A stretch of 64,000 bases of DNA, taken from NCBI RefSeq assembly GCF_003234815.2, contig NZ_CP126279.1, positions 3,340,809 to 3,404,808 of the forward strand, read 5' to 3'. The position numbers and the translations under genes were made by a program. The notes below the pieces were generated by a model. The model had not been told where the DNA came from. It saw only the letters and a program-made list of their open reading frames with translations, and did not search any database. Positions 28,896 to 36,974 of this stretch are shown here, piece by piece (the first letter of the stretch is position 1; each line of letters begins with the position of its first letter). Origin of the DNA: Curtobacterium sp. MCBD17_035 (lineage in GTDB: Bacteria > Actinomycetota > Actinomycetes > Actinomycetales > Microbacteriaceae).

Positions 28896-30476
28896 GTGTC
28901 TTTGGTCAACGACGAGCAATTCAAGTCAGCCGTTAGCAAAATTCAACCTCGTGCAGATCGAGAGACTGACGACGATATTCTCTCTCGCACATTTGTCGAC
29001 ACGGGGATACTCCCCCAGCTTGCCAATTCGAACAACCAGATTCTCTATGGTCGACGAGGAACTGGTAAGTCTCACGTGCTCCGGGTCCTCGGCCTTCAAA
29101 TCGAGAAGACAGCCCCGGGAACTACGCTTTACATCGATCTTCGGGTCCTCGGTAGCGCCAGCCTCATGATTCAACTGGACCGGCCTCTCGCAGACCGCGC
29201 TGTAGCCGTGTTCAAGGACCTACTCTCCCTCCTGCAGGGTCAACTGATGGACCTGGCGACGGCGCCGAAAGCAAGCGGATCAGGCCTGCAAGAGGTTTCC
29301 GAGTTCGAGGACGTGATTCGAGCCAAGAGTGTGTCGATTGCAGAACGCGACATCAGCCAGCGATCAAAGGTCATCGGGGGGTCAAGCGTCAAAATCGGTT
29401 TCACCGGGAGTGGGCTACCCAACGCCGAGGTCAATGCGACTGACGGCAACGAAGACGAAAAAACGGTAAGTCACACCGAGGCGCTTCGCGACACAATCGT
29501 ATTTGCAGAGGTCGCACTCCAGCTCGACACAGCCCTTGAAGCTCTAGGCATTACCAATCTATACATTCTCATTGATGAGTGGACCGCCATCCCGTCAGAC
29601 CTCCAACCCTACATTGCAGAGTTTCTGCGTCGCACCTTCATTCCCGTGAAGCGGGTCACACTGAAAATCGCTGCGCTGGAGTATCGGTCACGGTTTTCAA
29701 TCCCTGCTGAGGGAGGTGGGGTCGTCGGTTTCGAACTGGGCCCCGACGTCTCTGCCAATCTGGATCTCGACGACTACTACGTCTACGACAGAAATCCGGC
29801 TCACGTTGTCGACCTGTTCCTAGAAGTGCTCCTGAAGCACCTGGAGTCGGAGCTGCCCGACGGTTATCTGGATTCTACTGGCATCAAGTCCGCAGGTGCA
29901 TTCAGAAGAGACCTTTTCACCGAACAGGCAACGTTCACGGAGCTAGTCCGCGCCGGGGAAGGAGTTGTCCGCGATTTCATTGGGGTTTTCACGGCCGCGT
30001 ACTTCAGGGCCGTGCGGGAAGGCAAGTTAAAAATCGATCTTAACTCCGTTGAAGAGGCTGCCCGTGCTTGGTACGAAACAGACAAGTCGACTAACCTATC
30101 GCACGAGCAATCTGAGGCGCTGCACCTAATCATCAATGAGGTGATTGGGTCTCGACAGGCGAAGATGTTCATGCTGGCACGGGAGCATAACGACGACCCT
30201 ATGGTCCAATCCCTCTTCGACCTGAGGCTCCTACATTTGGTCTCCCGCGGTTATAGCGACAAGGAGAATCCTGGTCTACGATACAATATCTACGCCTTGG
30301 ACTATGGCACATACGTCGACTTGAAGCGGACAAAAAGTGAGCCAGAAGGTGTCGTTGATTCCGAAGTTGCGATTGACGCAACTCCGGATCGGATAGTTCC
30401 CTTTGCTGACAAACGAAGCATTCGGCGTATCATTTTGAACCCGGCGGTTTTCGATAAGATCCAGCCTGGCCCGTGA
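28896..30476 (+). CDS. P-loop (ORC/CDC6-AAA-like) ATPase
   Basis: 526 residues from GTG 28896, which follows GAGGGG at six bases (an upstream GTG at 28860 is possible). The Walker A motif YGRRGTGKSHVL is near residue 57, and the Walker B is NLYILIDEW near residue 222. The C-terminal half is helical with no enzyme motif I recognise. Base composition and codon use are visibly less GC-rich than the neighbours, which suggests recent transfer. ATPases of this class occur as stand-alone or paired defence proteins, but no partner gene is obvious here. Confidence 0.78.
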   Translation: MSLVNDEQFKSAVSKIQPRADRETDDDILSRTFVDTGILPQLANSNNQILYGRRGTGKSHVLRVLGLQIEKTAPGTTLYIDLRVLGSASLMIQLDRPLADRAVAVFKDLLSLLQGQLMDLATAPKASGSGLQEVSEFEDVIRAKSVSIAERDISQRSKVIGGSSVKIGFTGSGLPNAEVNATDGNEDEKTVSHTEALRDTIVFAEVALQLDTALEALGITNLYILIDEWTAIPSDLQPYIAEFLRRTFIPVKRVTLKIAALEYRSRFSIPAEGGGVVGFELGPDVSANLDLDDYYVYDRNPAHVVDLFLEVLLKHLESELPDGYLDSTGIKSAGAFRRDLFTEQATFTELVRAGEGVVRDFIGVFTAAYFRAVREGKLKIDLNSVEEAARAWYETDKSTNLSHEQSEALHLIINEVIGSRQAKMFMLAREHNDDPMVQSLFDLRLLHLVSRGYSDKENPGLRYNIYALDYGTYVDLKRTKSEPEGVVDSEVAIDATPDRIVPFADKRSIRRIILNPAVFDKIQPGP

Positions 30477-30810
30477 TGCAAGCTGCAGTCACCGATCCAA
30501 CCATCTCATATGAAGCCCGAAATACCGGACCTGGACTCTGACCTGGTGGCTACGCGCTGTTGGCCGCTGCACCCGATCTGAATTGCCGAGCTCTTCGATG
30601 TTGCCCGCTTGGCCGTTCACCGCAAGATCGAGCGCGACGCCGTGCCGGAGTACGTAACGAACGCCTGCGGCGAGCTGCTTGGGCCGGTTTCTCATCCGAC
30701 GCAACTGGGCGGTGCGGCTGGTGCGAGCTGACAAAGAGCGGCTTACTGTCGGAGAGGGTTACGGTCGGCACCGCAGGGGAGGTGCCGGCCGTAACCGCGG
30801 TTGGACAGGG
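30477..30810. other. Gap with possible helix-turn-helix remnant
   Basis: A plus-strand frame around 30580-30720 reads IAELFDVARLAVHRKIERD, resembling a recombinase-type helix-turn-helix, but has no start and no continuation. Otherwise I see nothing supported. Confidence 0.3.
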
Positions 30811-31092
30811 TCAGTGCGCGGCGTCGTACGCGTCGCGCACGGCCTGGCTGATGCGTCCTCGGCTCGAGACCTCGTGCCCATTGGCGTGCGCCCACTCGCG
30901 AATTGCCGCGAGCTCGTCCGAGTTCCCGCGCTTCGTCACACTGCCGCCAGCGCGGCGTCCCTGGCCACTGATCTTGCGGGCAGCGGCGACGTAGTCGGAG
31001 AACGCTGCGCGGAACGCGTCGGCGTTGTCGTCGGAGAGGTCGATCTTGTAGTGGTTCCCGTCGAACGAGAACTGGAGCGTCTTTCCTGGTGA
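30811..31092 (-). pseudogene. Truncated Lsr2-type nucleoid protein gene
   Basis: The frame ending at the stop 30811-30813 gives DGNHYKIDLSDDNADAFRAAF and the C-terminal DNA-binding segment IREWAHANGHEVSSRGRIS, both diagnostic of Lsr2, an H-NS-like AT-hook silencer. The first ~20 residues, with the start codon, are missing: similarity ends at the junction with the TetR fragment at about 31092. Remnant of a larger element or a recombination scar. Confidence 0.8.
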
Positions 31093-31486
31093 TCGGCAAG
31101 TACGACCTGTTCGGCGACCGGATGGCGGACGCCCTCGATGCGCGCCCCACAGACGAGTCCGTGTGGACGTCCCTCCGGCGGGTGTTCGATATCACCCTCG
31201 ACCACGTCCGCGACGACCACCAGCGGGCCCGGAACGATGCAATGGATCGCATTGTGCAGACCACCCCGCAGCTCACCGCCCGTTACCTCGAGAAGATGCA
31301 GCGACTCCAGGCCCTGCTCATTGGGCGCGTGGCCGCGCGTCTCGGGCTCGCCGACGCACCGGACGACCCGCGTCCGGCGGCGATCGTCGGCGCCGCGTTC
31401 GCGTGCATGCAAGCTGCCCGACTCGCATGGCTCGACTCAAACCAGACCGAACCGTACGAGGCGTACCTCGACCGGGCGATGGGCGC
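31089..31486 (+). pseudogene. TetR regulator fragment lacking the DNA-binding domain
   Basis: Begins abruptly with GKYDLFGDRMADALDARP, the segment that in TetR proteins directly follows the helix-turn-helix (FASKEDV...), and runs through the ligand-binding helices to YLDRAMGAL. The 5' end meets the Lsr2 fragment, and the 3' end meets an IS30 tip. Without a DNA-binding domain it cannot act as a repressor. Confidence 0.78.
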
Positions 31487-31526
31487 ACTCCGGATCACGG
31501 TGGTGTTGCAACGACCGGCTGAACCC
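31487..31526. repeat. 40-bp remnant of an IS30-family end
   Basis: Nearly identical to the reverse complement of the IS30 left end at 17991-18030 (shared GGTGGTGTTGCAACGACC, then GCTGAACCC). Similarity stops exactly after the terminal CCC, which defines the IS tip. The rest of that copy is gone. Confidence 0.8.
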
Positions 31527-31547
31527 AAGATCGCCCATCGAGACAGG

Positions 31548-32042
31548 TCAGTAGCCGATGAGGGCGGCCCTGATGCGGTTGACCCACCATCCGATCGTGA
31601 CCCAGTAGACGCCTCGTGCAACGAACGTCACGGCGACCCAGAGGGCGGCGGCGGCCTTGGTCGCTACAAGAGCGGTGAACGCGACGGCCACCGCGGCGGC
31701 GAGGGCACCGAGCCCGGTATGCACGAGTTCCATGGCCGGACGGTATCGGTGACTCCCGACATTTCGATGGAGAGCGGCGCACCTGCCGGGTTGCGGCGGT
31801 GGTGATCCAAGCACTGTGGACCCAATCGTGTCTGCGTCACGTCGACTGCGTTCTGCGAAGAAGTCGGCGTAGCGGGGCTCCGCGGGCAAGGACTGGAGCC
31901 GAGTTGTGATCATCGCTTCAAGCTCGTGCGGTGGGGTAAGCCCGTGGCGGCGCCACTGCTGGGGGTCTCGGCGGGCGAGGGCAGGGTGGGGCGTTGCATG
32001 GTCTGTGCGCTCGTCTAGGTGTCGGTGGGGTCGCAGCGGCAC
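31548..32042 (-). CDS. Hypothetical protein with C-terminal membrane helices
   Basis: Up to 164 residues from GTG 32042; the safest part is the last 61 residues from ATG 31733, with two helices (LGALAAAVAVAFTALVATKA and ALWVAVTFVARGVYWVTIGW). The longer form includes a plausible soluble segment (TPPHELEAMITTRLQSLPAE). No family recognised. It follows the two small coupled frames on the same strand. Confidence 0.4.
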   Translation of the reverse strand: MPLRPHRHLDERTDHATPHPALARRDPQQWRRHGLTPPHELEAMITTRLQSLPAEPRYADFFAERSRRDADTIGSTVLGSPPPQPGRCAALHRNVGSHRYRPAMELVHTGLGALAAAVAVAFTALVATKAAAALWVAVTFVARGVYWVTIGWWVNRIRAALIGY

Positions 32043-32191
32043 CCGCGTTCCTGGGGGTGGTGCTGGATGACGAGGTGCTCCGCGAGCACGGTGTACTCGT
32101 GCGGAGGCGTCTGGCCGGCATGCCGCCAGGTCGACGGCGGCCGGCTGAGGTGTCGGACCTCCTGACAGGTCATGGTCACCGTCCTCGTCAT
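32015..32191 (-). CDS. Small hypothetical protein, coupled
   Basis: 58 residues starting MTRTVTMTCQEVRHLSRPP and ending with a His/Cys-rich tail (HHPQERGCRCDPTD). Its ATG overlaps the stop of the 41-residue frame by four bases (ATGA). Family unknown. Confidence 0.45.
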   Translation of the reverse strand: MTRTVTMTCQEVRHLSRPPSTWRHAGQTPPHEYTVLAEHLVIQHHPQERGCRCDPTDT

Positions 32192-32313
32192 GCGCTCGGT
32201 CCCTTTCCGATCTGCCACGGCGTCAGCAGATGGGTGATGTCGATCGGTTGCGTTGGAGGCAGGCACAGGTCTGGAGGGTCGATCCCGGCGGCGGTCGGAA
32301 GCGGGGCGTTCAT
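32188..32313 (-). CDS. Small hypothetical protein with PPTQPIDIT motif
   Basis: 41 residues. AAGGA lies eight bases before ATG 32313. The motif LPPTQPIDIT is shared with the protein cut by the left window edge. It is coupled to the next frame by an ATGA overlap. Function unknown. Confidence 0.5.
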   Translation of the reverse strand: MNAPLPTAAGIDPPDLCLPPTQPIDITHLLTPWQIGKGPSA

Positions 32314-32965
32314 TGCAGCGTCCTTTTCGTCGTGGCGGTCAAGCGGTGAGGTATGGAACATGCGGATGCGCGTTTGGAGGTGGCGGTCTCGGCGCTGCGC
32401 CCGGGCGGCGTCGGAGACTCTGGCCGTTACCACTGCGGCCGTCGCCGACCGCCCCTTCGTCGCGGGCGACGGGTCAGAGCTCCTTGCGGTAGACGCTGCT
32501 GCGGGCGCGATCACCGGCAGCGCGGTAGCGACGGCCATGGTGCCAATGCGGCCCCGGCCCGCCAGGACCCGACTACGAGATGTCGCCACGCCAGCCACCT
32601 CCACGCATCCGTTGCGAGCAAAGTTCCATGCTGCTGCTGACGGCGTTGACATCAACTGGATAGCAGTACGCGAGTCGGCGGCGGCGCTAACGGGACTCTG
32701 ACGCATCGACAGCCGTCAATGCACGTCTGAGAGCCGACCCACGACTGACGTGGTGCCCTGCCGGTGGCGGCCGCAGAGAGAAGCAGTTCAACCATCCGTA
32801 TGACCTGCTTGAGGGCGGAATCGTTTCGGGTGTCAGCTTCATGCTGGATCGCGAACGGACGTAGCCTTGCCCTGTGGCGAACCAACGGGACGGCCGAGCT
32901 AAGCGAGTGCAGGGCGCGGTGCCACGCGTCACCCTGGTCGCGGCTGACGCATTCTTCTCACGAGT
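32314..32965. other. Gene-poor stretch
   Basis: About 650 bp. An in-frame upstream extension of the 41-residue frame (from about 32540, with an Ala-rich signal-like start) is possible but has no other support. No RNA gene or clear hairpin seen. Confidence 0.35.
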
Positions 32966-32980
32966 TTGCAGCGGCTAACG

Positions 32981-33892
32981 ATGGAGTCTGTCAGCTCTTC
33001 CCCCGGCTTGCTCCTCGATGCGTGGACGCCGAGCTTCCCCGCGTCGACCGCGTTCCACTACACCGGCGCAACTGGCCTTCTTGGCATGCTTCAGTCCCAC
33101 CAGATCTGGGCGGGCTCACCTGCTGCGCTCAACGACACCGCTGAAGTTGCCTACGGCAGGCGCCGGGTCTGGAACCGATGGCACGAAATCAAAGAGCACC
33201 ACTCAGATGCAGATCGCTCCCATGTTGAGACTGCCCTTCATGGGTACCTCGCTCAGTTTGGCGATGGCGGGGTGTACATGTTTTCGGCGTCGCAGACGGC
33301 TGACCTGGCGAATCAGTGGCTGAACTATACGACCGGCGACTCCTACTGCGTGTCGTTCGACATGTCACAGCTCCTGGTGGCAGAGCCGACCGGTAATCTT
33401 AGTGAGCGACGCACTCCGATGGATCGACTGGCACCGGCGATCCCTGGTTGGTTCGAGGTTCACTACGGCCGGGAAAAACAGAACGAACTCATCGATGAAC
33501 TCATAGCGCTCATAGTGGCGTCTGAGGGAGGACTCTCCTTCATCACAGAGATGCGACAGCTGTACACCCTGGTCTGCACGCTGAAGGACGAGCGTTTTGC
33601 GGCGGAGAATGAGGTGCGGTATCTCTGGTCGCGCGGGAGCGACGAGATCGAGCGGTTCCGCGTGAGTGGTGGAAAGATCGTTGCATACGCAGCCCTCACC
33701 GCGGGAGCCGTCCGGCGTGCACCGAGTGGTTCGGGCGTGTTTTCATCGACGGGTGGCCGACTGCCGATCACCTCAGTGATGGTCGGGCCAAGGGCCTCTC
33801 CGAGCGCCATAGTGGTGACCCGTCGGGCTCTCGACACTTATGGCTACGGAGATGTCGAGCTCACACAGTCGGATATCGCACTGCGTGGCTGA
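32981..33892 (+). CDS. DUF2971 domain-containing protein
   Basis: 303 residues from ATG 32981. The N-terminal FHYTGATGLLGMLQSHQIWA followed by LNDTAEVAYG is the DUF2971 signature. FSASQTADLANQWLNY and the later CTLKDERFAAENEVRYLW also fit. This family is common in variable regions near defence genes, but its biochemical role is not known to me. Convergent with the Cys-rich protein at 33971. Start uncertain by a few codons. Confidence 0.8.
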   Translation: MESVSSSPGLLLDAWTPSFPASTAFHYTGATGLLGMLQSHQIWAGSPAALNDTAEVAYGRRRVWNRWHEIKEHHSDADRSHVETALHGYLAQFGDGGVYMFSASQTADLANQWLNYTTGDSYCVSFDMSQLLVAEPTGNLSERRTPMDRLAPAIPGWFEVHYGREKQNELIDELIALIVASEGGLSFITEMRQLYTLVCTLKDERFAAENEVRYLWSRGSDEIERFRVSGGKIVAYAALTAGAVRRAPSGSGVFSSTGGRLPITSVMVGPRASPSAIVVTRRALDTYGYGDVELTQSDIALRG

Positions 33893-33970
33893 GTGCGGCG
33901 TTGGATTGCTGTACCCTCTGCCGCCGAGAGTCGAGTGGTGAGAAAACGCCGCGTGAGCGACCGGTGCGCA

Positions 33971-34513
33971 CTAGCTCAAGCGTTGGTCGGCCAGTACGAA
34001 GGGCTTGATCGTCTTGTTGATCAGTACCCAGATCTTTTGACGCTCTTTCGTGTTGGGTTCGCTGCGACTGTTGAACCAGTCGAGGAGGAATTGGTAGTCG
34101 CGCTCACCGTTGCCGCGGTTGTAGTCGTTGTCGGGGAAGGCGCCGTGCTCCCACAAGTCCGCTAGGAGCGCACGAGAGAAGTAGTCGGTCGTGAGTGTCA
34201 CGGTCCTTCGATCGATGAACGCGGCGCGCAGATCGAACAGCCTCCGAAGGGCGGACACACTCTCCGTCAACTCAACGACCTCGAAGTACTCAACGCACAC
34301 GCTTCCAATCGGGGACAGCTCCTGACCTGTCATGGAGTTCCGGATTGTGTAGAGGTAGCGCAGTCCGGTGTTGCCGCATACGCACATGCCCGTCGCGGTT
34401 GGGTCTTCCTCTAGGCCGATCACTTCCCACTCCTCGACCGCTGCTGCCCAGGTGTTCGCGCGCGACTCAGCGATGACCGAACCCCGCAGGGTCTGAAAGT
34501 TGTGACTTGTCAT
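33971..34513 (-). CDS. Hypothetical protein with CxCG...C zinc-binding-like motif
   Basis: 180 residues from ATG 34513, which follows GGGAGGGCGAG. The segment CVCGNTGLRYLYTIRNSMTG, then ELSPIGSVCVEYF, looks like a small zinc ribbon; similar patterns occur in phage and accessory proteins. The C-terminal half (DYFSRALLADLWEHG, NRGNGERDYQFLLDWF) is helical. Family not recognised. Base composition is lower in GC than the core genome. Confidence 0.65.
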   Translation of the reverse strand: MTSHNFQTLRGSVIAESRANTWAAAVEEWEVIGLEEDPTATGMCVCGNTGLRYLYTIRNSMTGQELSPIGSVCVEYFEVVELTESVSALRRLFDLRAAFIDRRTVTLTTDYFSRALLADLWEHGAFPDNDYNRGNGERDYQFLLDWFNSRSEPNTKERQKIWVLINKTIKPFVLADQRLS

Positions 34514-34964
34514 CTCGCCCTCCCTCGAGGAGGTTACTGCTGATGATCGCTCAAACACGAGGGGTAATCACGACACCGGACAACCCATCGGGTGGCCAGT
34601 AGCCGCACGGAGTCCCTGTCGGTTGGCTGCTCCGTGCACATCCCACTTCACCTCGGGCCCGATCGATTCCGAGCCCGAGAGCTTCGTGGCCTATCCGGCC
34701 GGCCACTCGGCCTGAACCTCGGCGCTCTGCGCTTCGCACTCAGCCCGGCTCAGTCGCTTGCCTGACGGAAGATCGGGGCTGCTGCAATCGACGCGGCGTT
34801 TCGACAAGCGGCCGCCTCTGTCTAGCCCGCTGGCGTCGGCTAGTCACTCAATGGCAGCGTCGGGAGTGCCGCTCAACGCGCGCTGGTCTCGAAAGCTGAC
34901 CGGCCGACGCAAGAGTCGGGCGACAGGCTCCCTGACCCTTCGTTCCCTGTGTCAAGATTTGCCC
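34514..34964. other. Intergenic region before queD
   Basis: 450 bp between divergent genes. It must carry promoters for both, but I see no preQ1-riboswitch-like structure and no clear operator. The in-frame extension upstream of queD has no family similarity. Confidence 0.4.
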
Positions 34965-35375
34965 ATGGAAACACCGGCTCGGACCGACGGCTGGACGCAC
35001 AGGATCTCCACGTCCTACTCATTCTCCGCTTCGCACCGTCTCGAGCGACTACCGCAAGACCACAAGTGTTCTCGTCTTCACGGTCATACCTACACCGCCG
35101 AGATCACAATCGAGGGTTCCCTAGACGGAGTTGGCTTCGTCCTTGATTTTGGCGACCTGGCGTGGGTCGGCGAACTGATTCAGTCGGAACTAGACCACCG
35201 TCACCTGAATGATGTACTCCCTACGAACCCAACGTCGGAAAACATCGCGTCGTGGCTTGGAAGGCGTGTGGCTGATTGGTTGAACGCTCGGTCCGATTCG
35301 GCCCGTTTCACCGGCTTCGGGGTGACAGTGTCGGAGTCGCCACGGACTCAAGCGGCATTGTGGGTCCGGCGATGA
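34965..35375 (+). CDS. queD: 6-carboxy-5,6,7,8-tetrahydropterin synthase (QueD)
   Basis: 136 residues. Zinc ligands are in SFSASHRLERLP and the HGHTY motif; the catalytic Cys is three residues before it (KCSRLHGH). LDHRHLND and PTSENIASWL carry the other conserved acid/His residues, and VTVSESPRTQA ends the fold. It converts dihydroneopterin triphosphate to carboxytetrahydropterin, the first dedicated step to preQ0. ATG 34965; overlaps queE by four bases. No folE in the window, so the host supplies the pterin. Confidence 0.92.
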   Translation: METPARTDGWTHRISTSYSFSASHRLERLPQDHKCSRLHGHTYTAEITIEGSLDGVGFVLDFGDLAWVGELIQSELDHRHLNDVLPTNPTSENIASWLGRRVADWLNARSDSARFTGFGVTVSESPRTQAALWVRR

Positions 35376-36082
35376 CGGCGGCTGCCCTCCCGGTCGTAGA
35401 AACCTTCGGACCCACTATCCAAGGTGAGGGTCCGTACGCGGGCCGACTCGCGGACTTCATTCGATTTGGCGGATGCAATCTTTCCTGTAGTTGGTGCGAC
35501 ACCCCGTATTCCTGGGACGCTTCGCGGTTCGACCTTAGCGAGGAGATTCGCCCGCAGACCGTCGATGTGCTTCTCTCGACCTTGAGCCCGGCACCAGGTA
35601 TTGTGGTTTTGACCGGCGGAGAGCCGTTGCTCCAGGTGCGGAAGCCAGCATTCATTGAGCTGCTTGAAGGCCTGCGCACGCGCGGTCGTAGCGTGCATGT
35701 CGAAACAAATGGCACGATCGTTCCCCCTGACCGTGCCGCAGCGCTTATCGATGTGTTCGTCGTGTCGCCGAAACTGCCGAACGCGAGATTGCGCGCCGAA
35801 GCGAACGGCAGCAACTTCCCCGCCGGATGGAGCCGGGTCGCGTCGTGTGCGGAGGTTCATTTGAAGTACGTGTGCAACAGCGCGGAGGATGTTGAGGAAG
35901 CTGCACTGCGCGCGAAAACTGCGAGCGTGCCTTCCCATCGCACCTGGGTGATGCCGGAAGCGACCGACGTCGAGACCTTCTTGCGGCGTTGGCCGCGCAT
36001 CGCTGACGCAGCGGTCCGCGCCGGTGTGAACGCCTCCCCGCGTCTGCATCTCCTCGCGTGGGGCGACGAACGCGGCCGCTGA
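35372..36082 (+). CDS. queE: 7-carboxy-7-deazaguanine synthase (QueE), radical SAM
   Basis: 236 residues. The substrate-proximal GPTIQGEGPYAG is followed by the cluster motif CNLSCSWCD (CxxxCxxC) near residue 33, then TGGEPLLQ, a radical-SAM AdoMet-binding segment. It converts carboxytetrahydropterin to CDG. The ATG overlaps the queD stop (ATGA), so the two are co-translated. It converges on the queC operon, with 11 bp between the stop codons. Confidence 0.92.
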   Translation: MTAAALPVVETFGPTIQGEGPYAGRLADFIRFGGCNLSCSWCDTPYSWDASRFDLSEEIRPQTVDVLLSTLSPAPGIVVLTGGEPLLQVRKPAFIELLEGLRTRGRSVHVETNGTIVPPDRAAALIDVFVVSPKLPNARLRAEANGSNFPAGWSRVASCAEVHLKYVCNSAEDVEEAALRAKTASVPSHRTWVMPEATDVETFLRRWPRIADAAVRAGVNASPRLHLLAWGDERGR

Positions 36083-36093
36083 GCGGGAGGGGC

Positions 36094-36492
36094 TCAAGTC
36101 GTGCGATGCGGCCTCAGTAGCACTTGTTCCTTCCGTGCATCGACCTGGACGACGAACTGATCGAAAAAGCCCCGAAAACCCAGTAACTGAAAGCTGTGCC
36201 CCCAGCCGTGCACGAAAGACACCTCTGCGTCCCAGCTGTAGCCGCGGGTGCCGATCCGGAGTGGGACATTGGCAAGGCGTTCGACGTAGTGCTGACCGCC
36301 CGCACTGAAGGAGTGCTGCTCGAGTTGAGACAAATCCACTCCGAGCGGTTCCGCAAACTGCGCATCCAGCCGAACCCCTAGCGACCCGCTGTCGACCAGT
36401 CCGAGCAGCGTGACTCGGGGGAGGTCAGCGAATGAGAACGGGACGATCGGCCGGTTCGGTCCAGAGACTGGGCGCACGAAGGGGAACTTCAT
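36094..36492 (-). CDS. Retropepsin-like (clan AA) aspartic protease
   Basis: 132 residues. The active-site motif LLGLVDSGSLGVRL (D-S-G) sits near residue 35, and the C-terminal LLGFRGFFDQFVVQVDARKE resembles the family's hydrophobic-hydrophobic-Gly flap-support motif plus closing strand. Retropepsins act as homodimers. Its start overlaps the DUF5678-like gene by four bases. Clan AA proteases are often found beside DUF5678 proteins, so this may be an independent two-gene module carried by the operon. Target unknown. Confidence 0.75.
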   Translation of the reverse strand: MKFPFVRPVSGPNRPIVPFSFADLPRVTLLGLVDSGSLGVRLDAQFAEPLGVDLSQLEQHSFSAGGQHYVERLANVPLRIGTRGYSWDAEVSFVHGWGHSFQLLGFRGFFDQFVVQVDARKEQVLLRPHRTT

Positions 36493-36974
36493 TGGTCGCC
36501 TGGTAGCGCGTCAGTGACTCCATTGGCTGGCACGTACAGCACGGTAGCGACCTCCGACCCTGTTACGCGGAGAACTCCAGCGAGGTCTACGTCGTCGGCG
36601 ATGACCCGGCCGCTTTGAATCGCGACCCAGCGGCCTCGCAGTCGGTGCAGCTCGCGCCCGAAAACCTGCCGAAGGTCAGCGATAGTTTCATCCTCACTAG
36701 TCGCCGGGTGCGAGTCGCTTCCTGCCTCTTCGGTCGGGAGATCAAGCTCCTGCAGAGCCGCGAGCGCTTGCGTTGGACGAAGTTCCTCCACTTCGACCCC
36801 TAACGCTTCCGCTACAAGGCGCAGCGCCTCGACACGACCCTCATCGTTGGTCGTGAACGTGAAGTTCCTGCCGCGGTCGGACATCTGCTCCAAAGCGCGC
36901 TTCAGCGCTTCCCGGGTCAGCGAAACGTCCCGGTCGTCACGGAGTCGAACGTTCACCGTTTCAGTCTTGACCAT
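36489..36974 (-). CDS. DUF5678-like protein
   Basis: 161 residues from ATG 36974, chosen because GGAGGG lies seven bases upstream. N-terminal helical part (LTREALKRALEQMSDRG), an acidic linker, and a C-terminal domain LRGRWVAIQSGRVIADDVDL ... VATVLYVP that matches DUF5678. It overlaps the upstream nitroreductase-like gene by 14 bases and the protease gene by four. Confidence 0.7.
   Translation of the reverse strand: MVKTETVNVRLRDDRDVSLTREALKRALEQMSDRGRNFTFTTNDEGRVEALRLVAEALGVEVEELRPTQALAALQELDLPTEEAGSDSHPATSEDETIADLRQVFGRELHRLRGRWVAIQSGRVIADDVDLAGVLRVTGSEVATVLYVPANGVTDALPGDQ

Noticed and set aside
34514..34964. preQ1 riboswitch before queD
   Set aside because: I looked for a preQ1-type pseudoknot and found no convincing stem with an A-rich tail.
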